A stretch of 64,000 nucleotides of DNA from Thalassia testudinum (Eukaryota > Streptophyta > Magnoliopsida > Alismatales > Hydrocharitaceae): the NCBI GenBank assembly GCA_037157565.1, contig JAZHRO010000039.1, forward strand, positions 40,362,001 through 40,426,000. Reading direction: 5' to 3'. Position 1 is the first letter of the stretch, and every line of letters begins with the position of its first letter. The notes under the pieces are model-generated. The model was not told where the DNA came from and did not search any database. It worked only from the letters and a program-made list of their open reading frames with translations. The position numbers and the translations under genes are program-made. Shown piece after piece: positions 11,951 to 23,900 of this stretch.

Positions 11951-14900
11951 AACCGAGTATTCCCTGACTACTACTTCACATACCGTATACTCCTTAATCA
12001 ACGATTTGACCGACTAAATATCAATTATCGATTTTTACAAAACTAACAAAAATTTTACATCTTCATTAAGGATGATTATGCATCAATGCCTATGTTGATG
12101 TTATTTTGTGTTGAGAGACTTGGGTAATCCATATGTCTTCTATTGTATGGGTGTGTTTTACACCTATTCTATTTTCTCTAGGGAGTTGTGTTGTACTTTT
12201 CCCACCTCTCTCTTTATATAGAAGTAAGGTTTCCAGAGAATAATAAGTCTTTCATTTGTTCCCAACTAGGTATTAGAGTAGCAGTCAAATCGGTGCCCTA
12301 AGTAACACCACTGAAATAAGGCACCAACCCCTCCACCTCACTCCCTTCCATTGCCGGTAGCCCCTTCACCACTGCCTCTCCCCCTGCCGGCACTGCAAAC
12401 TCTATCCACGCCAACAGAGGTCATTGGTAAAGACAAAGGAGGGGCTCGTGGAGACCCCATCGTCGTCGGTGGGCCATCAGTGGTGGCTTGACCACCACCT
12501 ATGCCGCCGTTTGCTAGCTGTTGCACCAGTATCACCTAGCAGCTAGTGCAATGGTCCTACCATCACCATCTCCCTCCTCACTTGCAACCCGATCCACGAG
12601 GTCTCCTTTTCACGACCAGTAAGGGGTGTCTTCGACTTCGGACACCCTCCTCCCTCCTTTTGATCCTCTTGTAGAGTCTCTAAAAGGAGAGGCAACCCAT
12701 CTTCGGAATGGCAATGCTTTGTAGGGGGTTGCTATGTCATTCACACCTTGCTTCATGATCTAAATACTTTATTCAGATATTGTCTTCATGATTCTCATAT
12801 CTGAATATATGGTTTAAAGCTCCATCTTCACATGTCGGGGTGCGGGTGATAGCGTCATGGCATCCTCTAGTTTGTCCAAGGTCACATCGAACTCTTTTAT
12901 GGACACCAGGAGTTACAAGAGTCCCTTCTTTAATCCGATGATCAAGTTAGACAAAATCAATTATCTACGATGGTCCCAGATGTTCTTGATGACCATTCAA
13001 GGTCATGGCAAGGAGAAAAGTTTACGTCGGCCCGAGCCCACAGAGAATACGGGAGCCAATGCCTCATAGGATAAAGATAATGCTATGGTATGTGCTTGGA
13101 TGATGAATTTTGTTATTCCCAGGATATGAGATGAGACTATATAATACCCGACTGGAAAGCAAATGTGGAATTCTCTTAGTGAGACATTCTCATAAGAACT
13201 CCACGTCTTTCAGATTTATCACGAGTTGTTTCAGTTACGACAGGAGGGTTGGTCATTGGGCCAGTACTATTAGAGAGGCATAATTCATGTTTTATTATCA
13301 TATTATCATTATATTGTTGGAGTTAATCACTATTCGCAAGATCAGGTAGGCAAGTTGAACGCGAAGGAGCATTGGCATGCAATCACAGTTATGAGATGGC
13401 AGCATTGGCGGCTACGGCGATGATGATGTATCACCACCACGCTATCAAGCAATGTTGGGAGTCAATTCTACCCATTCGGGCAATGCTAGAGAACAGAGTA
13501 GCCATCCAGGTTGCGCTACAAGGGTGCTGGAGCATCAGTGAAGCACCTAAAGCGATGCTACTCGAGGAACGCAATGGCGTTGCACAATGGTGGCGTTGCC
13601 CTGTGGTCAAGATAAGGCAACGAGATCAATGCTAGTGCAAGATGGCAGTGCCATGAAGGTGCTTGACATTAAGGCGGCCTTAGGATCGATTACAACTCGA
13701 TGCGGCCTCTCTTGATGTCTATGATCAAGAATGAAGAAGGCAACGAAGAAGGGGGCCATTGCGCTAGCCACAATAGCGCTTGACAACATTGGTGTTGTTG
13801 CTTCTACTGCGTCGCTCTCTAGAGGAAGAGGGCAATGGCGATGGCGAGGGCGATCCCGACAAAGTCGCGGTAGAGATTTCTTGAGTCCTCGTGTGAGCGA
13901 TGACTGCAGTGAGATTTTCGCTGCTAATGGTGACAGCGGTGGTAGCATGCAAGGTTAAGAGCTCATGAGCAAGGATGAGGTGGCGTGATTGGCGATGGTG
14001 ATCTCACGTGAGATCCCTCGCATGTTAGGAAGCGGTGATGAAGGAAACGATGGGTTCATTTAGAACCTAACGAGAATGAAGGAGCCTCAGCAATTGGTCA
14101 CTGGTGTTAGAACCAAAATAAATCTCCACATGAGAAACCATAACTCTAGGAGATCCAAAGTTTCAAGTCTCTAGAGAGGGAGATCAAATTTCAAGATCCT
14201 TAAAGGAAGGGCCCATGTCAAGTTTCTATGTGGAAGATCCAATTACATAGACTCTAGAGAGAGAGATTTAGTTTTGAGGTTTTTAGAGGACCCATGTCAG
14301 GGATACTGAATGGAGAACCTTCAGCACTAGTTGAGATCTACAGAAGAGAGGCCTTTGTCAAAGCCAACTACAGTAATTTGTCATCAAGCTCCAACCGTGA
14401 TGATGTGTCGTTATTAGCATATCTACCTACATGCATGAACAAGAGTGTAGCTGTTGTCTACGGAGGAGAGGCAATTGTATCTGTTGAGAGTTTTGTTTGT
14501 TTTGCTGTGTAGAGGGGTTTCTTAGTGTTACAAGCATGCTCCAGCTTAAGGGGAATGTTGAGAGAATTGTATGTAGTTTAGCCTCATATAGTAAAGAGGA
14601 ACATTGTGTTGTGTGTGATAACCTATAAATAGGCATGTACCCACCCACTTATTTCTTTAAGAAGAATAATGAGATAATCAACCCTCTCGAGGCCTTTTCT
14701 TGTAGTTTTCCCCATGCTCTTTGTGGGCGGGGTAGCCACGTAAACCCAAGCATTTCTAATTTTTATGCTTTGATGTTATTGTTCTTTTCACTCATTTTAA
14801 ATTTCAACTGAATAATAAGCCTTTCATTTGTTACCAACATTTTGAAACTTAAAAAAAACGGCATGCCAAGAAAATCCAACAAGAGCTGCAAAAAAGCCTA

Positions 14901-17900
14901 AATGAGTGATATGCATATATAACTGTTACTATATCGGGCAGGGGGAGGGGAACTTTACCTTGATATAGCTAGTCATTTTGGTTAACTGGTTTATTTCAGT
15001 AATATTTCAAGTTTAAAGTAAACAATAGATTGTTATTGATGGATGCAATATCCAAACAAAGTTAATTTGCTAAAAGGGTACACTTTTTTTCCAAAAAAAG
15101 AAAAAAGGAAAACTAAGCAGGTTCATCACCTAAGTGGGTTTAGATAGCTAGGGCCAAAACATGGGAATAGAATAAAAATCAAGAATTTGCACACTTTTTC
15201 ATTAGAATGGTGGCAAATTTGGATACATATGGTTCTTACACACAAGTTTGTTCATGCCCCTTTACATCATTCTTAAGTCAGGAATTGCCTCTTTCTTGCC
15301 AATATTTTGCTGCTATTACAAAAGTCTTTGAAAATCTACAGCAACGTGAAACAAATGAAAAGTTCAAGAGAATGAGGTCATGTGTGAGTAATGTGGATCT
15401 TTACCTTTATATTGTATGCAACTTAGGAGCAAACTGGAGCATAACCTAAAGCTAAATTTATAGTGTCATGGTTTTAGCAATCCTTTTTTTGAAAAGGAGG
15501 TTTTAGCAATCTTTGTTCATCCTTGATGTTCTTGTAGAGGTTCTACTGAGGTAATTTTTGAGGTAGGGGTGAGTGTTGAGGCAAGTTAAGTAGGGACTAG
15601 CATACCCAACATATGCATAGAGATGGAAATAAGTAAAATGACCGTTTCAATGCAATGATGAAACAACATCCAAAAAGAGATTAGTGGATGCTTTTGAAAC
15701 GCATCAAAGACAATGTTATATAACCTTATAAGAACAAAAGTTGATAGATGAAAGCTCCCGGAGATTTGTAGCAGCTTTAATTTTAGTGCAATATTGTGTA
15801 TGTCGCTTGTTATATTTCTGATGTCATTTCTTCAATTTACACGGATTTGAGGTGTACTTCCTGATGGAGTTTTTGCACTACCTAACTTCTGAAGCATCAG
15901 TGAAGAATTTGTCCTTCTCTAAACTAATCCAAACAAAATCTCGGTGCCTCCTTGTCAAAACCCACTAATCTTCACTTGATTTAAACTCAAAATCCATACC
16001 AGGAAAATAAACGATTTAAGCATAAACCAAAAAAATGGTGACAATCCTAACCACATTTCATAGGGTCGCAATCAAATCTTGTATGAGATTCCAAAACAAG
16101 TAAAAGGCAAGCATGTTATAGTGTGTATTATTTATGTCTAAGTGTACATGAAACATGGGACCCATTGATATTTATGAATAGAACTATTTTAACTAATATA
16201 AGCTTGAGATGCTAGGGTCTTATAACAGCTTATGAAAGTAGCAATTCTAAACTATGATATATTTATCTTCAAAAAAAATATATATATATATTTCTTTGGA
16301 AAATTGTAACCACATGGGAAGGGCCTTTTCTCAAAAATCTATTTGCGGATACTAGATAAAAGAGGACTGGATTCCTTTTAGCAAAGTCACCCTATAAGTA
16401 CTATCTACAATCTAAAGGAAAATCTAGCCTGAAAGCCCACTCCACCCACTCCATCCTCCCATCTCCAAAACCTCTACTCCACGCTTTCCATCCCCACATC
16501 CCCAAAAACCCCACTTATTGAAGGAACATATTACGATCCAATGGCTGCTGGCTTCATGAACCCACCACCCTCTCATGAGGCAGCGCTTATTAAAGGGGTG
16601 ATGCTCTGAACAAGGGTGGCGCTCTGACAGTGCTCAGGATCTGGTTTCTGGTGTGAGGAACAGCGCAGGTCTACAATCTGGAAGGGATAGATTGCAGGAA
16701 CAGCAGCAATTGTTCTGGAAGGGGCAGCGCTCAGGATCTGGTTTCTGGTTTGAGGAACGGAGCACATCTAGAATCTGGAACGGATAGATCTGGGTTTGGG
16801 ATTATCTGGAAGTCTGCTGTCTGATTTGAAGAAGATCAAAGATTGTGCTCCCATGGCAGGGCAAGGAAAATGTCTTGCTTCAGTTGTCCAAGGCAGTTTA
16901 AACCCAATTGAGTTAGGGCCTGATGTTAGCATTAGAAATGCTACTTTAAAGGAAGGGGTGCCCTGCCTTGAATTCACAGACGAGAAAATTAAACCGATGC
17001 AGCCCTTTGAAAAATGTTTAGTAGCTTGCTTCTCTACTGTCAGACCTGATATGGATGGTTTATGGAATGAAATGAAATCAAATTGGGGGCTGCATGGTGC
17101 TTTTTCTTTGGGCTCAATTGATTTGAGGCATGTTTTGGTCAGAATGGCGAAAGAAAATGACCTTGATCGAGCTTTTTTGAAAGATGACAGTTTAATTAAT
17201 CACAAAAGAGTTTCATCATCGAGGTGGTCACCCTATTCCAGACCCAATGGAAGGTCTTCTATATGTCCTATTTGGATTGGGTTACCTTATTTGAATTTAC
17301 ATCATATTTAATAGGGGTTCCATGATATTAATTGCAAATGTCATTGGGAATTTTATTGGCCTCGATAGTGATATTTTCCATCTTGCTAGGCCTGGTTTTC
17401 CAAGAATGCTTGTGGAGATTGATTTAGCTAAGTTCTTGCCTAATCTCATTTGGATAAAAAATGGCAGAAGATCATCTGTGAAAAGATCCCTAAATTTTGT
17501 ATGAAATGTGTTATGATTGGATCATTCTATTGAGAATTGCAAAAAGAAGGGGAGAGAAAGGGGAAATTTGAACCAAATGAATGAGGGCCAGAACAAGAAT
17601 TTGGGCTGAATGTAAATGAGAATTTCCGGCAACAAATAGTGTATGATCTGAATGATGGGCAGCAAAGAGGCAACCCATCTAAGAAGCAGCAGGAAGTGAA
17701 TTTTTTGAATATGGGGCAGCAACTTACATGGCAGCCAATGGGGATTGGGGAGGTAAATGGCCAGCAGCAAACTATGTTTGCTTTGAACAAGGGGCACCAA
17801 CTAGACATTATCTTGTAGAGCAGCAGCAGCAGCAACATCAAAATGTTTTATTCATATTGGACAGGAGCAACAAAAAAGGCAGCAGCAACAACAGGAGAGG

Positions 17901-20900
17901 AATTTGATTGAGAAGGAACAAATAAGCATGGGCATGCAGCTGGTGGGTCTAGTCATGGAGAGCATGATGGTAATATAAAAAACATTCAGCAGCAGCAGCA
18001 ACAAGATGGAAATCATGCTGATGGATTTAAATTAAAGCAGCAGCAGCAGCATCATGCTAAACAGATACGCAAAGCTCAATTTCAGTTCAAAATTCTTCTG
18101 AGATTCTACAAGAAGCGGACCAAAATCAGAATTTTCGGGAGCAGCCAGCTCACCAGCAGCTAGACAAGGAAGCATGGCATGATGCTATGGATAAAGAGGA
18201 ATTACATATGCAGCAGCATACATCAAGGGATCTTCATTTTGATGATTGTACTACATTGTTCGCTGATTTTATAGCTGAGAATTGGATGAAGACAATAGAA
18301 TTGATGCGAAGATAGAATGAAGGAAAGGCTCAGCAAAATTACAAAGAGATCCTGATATGTATTGAATCTTTTTTAGCTTTTGGTTGTGTGGGATTTCTTG
18401 AGTGGAAGGCCATTGATCGAGACCTTTAGAGTAGGATTCTTGACTCAAATGCAATCACAAATAAGAAATAGCAAAGAATTGTTGACCCAATTTCACCTGA
18501 AAAGGGTGTACGTCTGGGGGGAGGTAGAGACTCCCAAGTTTCACTAGTTTCTTGTTGGTAGTACAAGCAAAAACTCTCAATCTCTCCTTTCTCTCCTTTC
18601 TCTTAGATTGTGTAAAAAAATTCCTTGCGCAACCTAGGTATTTATCAGTTGCATGTCCTTGATCGTGAATATCGTGGCATCCTCCCACGATCCCACGACC
18701 AAATCATTAAAGTGAGTATTTCGTAACCGTTGAACGGCGACGGGCGCAATAATTGACTCAACGGCTCGTGCATTTCACCTTCAGTCAATCAAGTCCGCTA
18801 ACGGGTTGACGGATCCACTGGTGTGCCGAGTTGCCAAACCCGACTGGATCCGTCAAGATGCCGGATTAACCAGAACCACTAAGATACTGGGTATCCGAAT
18901 CTGCTTGGATGCCGGGTAGCCGAATTCGTCGAGATGCCAAATCAAGTCACGAAGTTTACTTTCTAACGAGATTTTTCTTCCCTCATCAGTCATGTTAGCT
19001 ATTTGTGTTGGGAGTTTGTAGGACATGTTGGCCATTTGTGTCGAAGTTTGTAGTGTCATGTAGGACATATGGCCAAGGAGGGTGAAGCAACCATTGGCTC
19101 TTGGAGCCTTGGGCTATTGTACATAAGTAATTTAGTCAATCAGAGCTGGGATAGCCCAAGCTCTTATAATGTTTCAGCCAAAAAAAAAAAAATCAATTTA
19201 CTCCCATCCTTTTTAGATTTTAGATTGTTAAAGTAGAATTATGTTGCACTCATAGAGTATTATGATTGAGCAAAACAAGGGGGAGAAATTATATTGTCCT
19301 TCGAGTTTTGATATTTCAGAAAAGAATTGTAACATACTTATCAAAGTAACGGTCAAAACATATCACAGGTGGATGCTAACATCTCTCCGAAAGTCGTAGC
19401 AAATCTTGGGAATATGATGTCAATTTTTCCAGAGTTAATTCTCAAAATCTATAATCCAAGCAACCAAAAACCTTTGGAAAAAGTAATGAATTTAAACAGC
19501 AGAGAGAATAATTCAAACTAATATGCTTAACAGAAATCTCCAACTGGGTACAGACAGCACAAAATGTGCTAAAGGGGGAAGGTAGAAGACTTTTTTGGGA
19601 AGAAACAAACAACAAGGGCATTTAACGTTTTGTTGCAACCATTTTTAGTGACAGACATTTTTTTTTAAGAAGAAGAGTGACAAACTTAAATGCTGCAATG
19701 ATGGAACAAGAAGCCCAAAATAGTAGAACATCAATTCACATACCTGATAATTTCCTTGGTGTTGCGGCACCAATGCGCATGGGCCTGCTAGAGCAATATA
19801 CACCATTCATTTCAGTCATTGAACGGATTTTTTCATTTTCATCTCCAAACCTAACAAAACCATAGCCTTTTGATCGACCAGTATTTGGGTCTATGACAAC
19901 TCTTGCACCTTTGACCGATGCGTATCTAATGCTAAATGTTTCTTGTAGTAAATTATCAGTAACATCAGAAGCTAAATCACCAACAAAGATAGAGAAATCA
20001 GAACCAACATCTTGGCGCCTATCACCCATGCCAAATGATGCCCAATTAAGCCGAAAGGACAAGTCAGTATGTGGCATGGGCATGCCATTCAAGTTCTGCA
20101 AAGCTTTCTCAGCTGCAGCATGTGAAAAGAACTCTACGAACCCATAGCCCTCTGATTGACCATTTTGCTTATTCCGAATGACTTTTATAGAGTTCACCTG
20201 CACGATAACAAATTGCACAATGGAAAGTTAATGAAGAATTAAATGAGAATGTATTCAATTTTTGCACACAAAAGGAGGACAATAGGAATCTCTACCATAC
20301 AACAACAACAACAACAACAACAACCAACCCTTCTCCCACACTAAGTGGGGTCAGCTATATGGATTCTTTGCCTCCACTTAGATCTTTACAAAACATGTAG
20401 TTAAGACAATAAGTGATGTGGGCGAAATCAGACTGGAGTAAGATATCAGGGCAAGCCACCTGCTCTAGCAAGACAATATGCAAGCATGAGCCATAAACAA
20501 TCAATCAGCAAGATGGTTGACAACCCAGAATTCTCAGATGCCATTCCACTCTGCCAAAGATTATGTCACTGTTTCTACTACGGCCATGGCTTCCAGAATC
20601 TTCCTCTATTACCGCTTTGCTGCCAATGATACATGCAATTGGTCTTCTGAGGTGACCCTCTCTGCGATAGATCATTTTCAAGAATGTATATTGCAGCTTA
20701 TGTCAAGAGTAAAGTTATGAAAATGATACTAAATTGTGTCACGAAGCGTATTTACATATCCATTAAACCATTTCCAATGGGTTTCACTATTAAGTTCAAT
20801 ATCACTTGATCAGGGAGCATGTGTAAATGTATCTATAAATGATCATATATGCCCTAGAAATACTTAATTTACTAGAGAACAATACATAGAAGAACATCAC

Positions 20901-23900
20901 TCTTTGCTGGTTTTCATTTTAATAATTTATTATTAAACAGCTACAGCTCTGGGCATATTTGACACTTTGGAGAATGATTGAGAAACAACTTTAAATTCAG
21001 TTTTCTCCTAGTGGGGATAATTTTAACATTCTTCTTTCTACTCTTAAGACTCTTCTTATAGTCTATACTCTTTGAGCATCTCTTTTACCTGCCTATATCT
21101 CACGTTGCACAGCAATTTCATTCCAAGTTGTTCCATGTGTCATTTCCTCAGGAGGTTTGCATTTTTCTACTGTGAATCATTACCTTGCAAAAGTGCATTG
21201 CAAATCTTCTTCTCAAAGAATCCATGTGAGCTAGGGTTGCAAACAATCCACTTTCTGTCACAGCTGTGCACCTGGCGCCGCCCAAAAGGGCTTCTCTGGT
21301 GCCACCACCTCCTTCTTTGGAACCAACAATCCTCCTTGACAAGTCAACCTACTCTATGGCCCACTCTGAAGGCCACACAACTCCTTCATCCATGCTTCTG
21401 AGCCACCCCTCGCCACTATTTCGATCACAAGCATTGCCACCACTATCCAACAGCATTGTGCTGTCACCCAATTGGCCTTATTGAAGATGCCTCGTGCTGT
21501 TGGTGGATCGGCAAATGCTCATCCAGGCCACACCACACTCTAGTGGTCGACTTCAGTGCGGTAACAGTGTCATCACAAGCCACCGCAACTCAGATCTAGC
21601 TAAAAAGACCCTGTTCTAGCTACGATCAAATTTGGTTCTCTTCTCTAAATGTGTAGTGCACGACTGTGAGAAAAAAAAAAAAGAAAGGAAGAAAAGAAAA
21701 GGCTCACTCTAGGGTCTCTACATGAGCGAAGCTCACTTCCTGGTCCCTATAAGAGAGGAACACTTTCTTGGTACCTGTATGAGAGAAATCTACAAAGAAA
21801 TTTTCATATAGTAGAGGCTAGTCTTTAGGTTTTCAAGGGATAAGCCCACTTTGAGTTCCCATGTAGGAGATGCTAGTCTCAATATTTCCAGAAACGAAGC
21901 ACATTTTGAGCTTCCATGTGGGAAGAAACCCACTCTCGAGATCTCCCTTTTACTGTGGTTGCTACTAATACTCCTCCGATGTACAATCTACTCTTCCTCA
22001 TCCGATCTACTGCCTTCTCCACTGAATGTCTACATTGGGGAGGGGGAGGAGTTTCTTTGTAACAAATTGGACATTGCAGGCTCTAACTTGGGGAGAGTAT
22101 TAGAAAATAAATTAAATTAAGATATTTTTGATGTCACATTTGTTTGAGTTAGTAGGATGAGTTGTTTTGCTATTTTTAGTCCTTTGTTTTGGTAAGTATA
22201 TTATTGAATTTCCATTTATACCTAAGCTCTCTCTCTAGATAAAGAGAGTTAAGGCTTAATATTTTTCAACACTAACAATATATGAGCTTTTTTTAAAAGG
22301 ACAACATATGAGCGTAAGTTTAGACACAAGAAATTTTGATGGTTTTGACCTGTTCATATTCTTATCCCATAAATATGCCAACTCTATCAGTTACAAAATA
22401 GCACTCTTGGTTTTATAACACACTAAAGTAGAGAAGAAACGTAATCATTGACAATGTCACGATGCCAATGGCTACCATATTAGTGTCAATACAAAGTTAC
22501 CCTTTAATACCTCCCATTAAGCCCAAGGATGGTTGAGCCAAAAGATATGGGCCACAAGGCTTCCTATCTTTAGTTCCAAGTCCCAAGGTTTCAAATGTCA
22601 ATATCAACGTCATATTGACATGTCAAAAAGGGGGAATGGCAGGAATATATCGTTGATATATTGCAGATATCCTAAACTTGCTTCAAAATCACTCAAAATG
22701 GCCACAAATGTCATGGATTGTGCAAATTTATGATTTGATTGATTGTGTACAAAATTATGAACATAGGTCCATATTATAAAGACTAGAATTGTAAATTTCA
22801 AATGACACACAATAGAAATATACTACAAACAAGTTCATATATCGTAAGATTCATAAGGAAAAACAAAGGATATGGCAATAAGTTCATAAGTAACATGACT
22901 ATTCACCACAAAATGAAGATAGTAAAAAAATGACAAACTTCTCTTTAACGATCATAGAATACTGGGAGTACTAGTAGTATACTATAAGAGAATAAAAAAG
23001 TTCATGAGATAAGCATGATTTGAAGTGCACTATTTATGAGATGATCTACGAGAATAGATGGAGAAAACACACGAAAACTAGATTACAAGGACAAACATGT
23101 GCCAAGCATAACCATAGTTTACAAGTAGCGTATGGGTAGATTAGTGAGACTAAACCCCCCTCCCCCAAACATAAGCATGGGTTGATTACACATATAGTTA
23201 ACTAGTATGGTAAGAATAAAAATAGAGATGAAGGGAGAGGAGCATAAAACCACAAACCATCAAGAAGATGAAGAATTAGAAGTGATTAGAGAAGGGGAAG
23301 GGCAACATACTCGAAAAGAGGGTCATAGACCACAAGCCAAGGTCCAGGGCAAAGAAAACTTCAAGCCCAAGAACAATGCAATGGACGTCGCAATATTGGG
23401 TCCATATCACTCCATATAACCTTTTTGGTGGAATGTTTTACCGATATCCCCTAATATTTTGAGATATTGGAGCTATATTGCTATTATATTAGAATAAAGA
23501 TTTTCCTATGATATTGATGAGTCATGTTAGGGATATGGATCCATAGCTAATAATTTTGTTTCCCATAGATTAATCACCAATTATTCATGCATATTTTTCG
23601 ACCAATAACATGTCTCACTAGGTAGTAAATAATAGGAGAGAATTTCCCAAGTTGAATCCTAGGGCCAAAGGAGTTCGAATTTGATGTCCCTCACTATTGC
23701 AGAATCGACGTGGTGGATGAAGCAAGCCAGCGATTGGGAATCAAGCACAGTACAAAGCGAATTTTAACAAGTTCCACTCTTACAAGTGTACATTTTGGGA
23801 GGGGGGTGTAACTCTTAAATGCACCAAAGGTGAAACGATTAAACAAGAAGGATAATGCTCAATTACAAACAGTTCGGAGGTACAAGATTTTAGGCTCATA

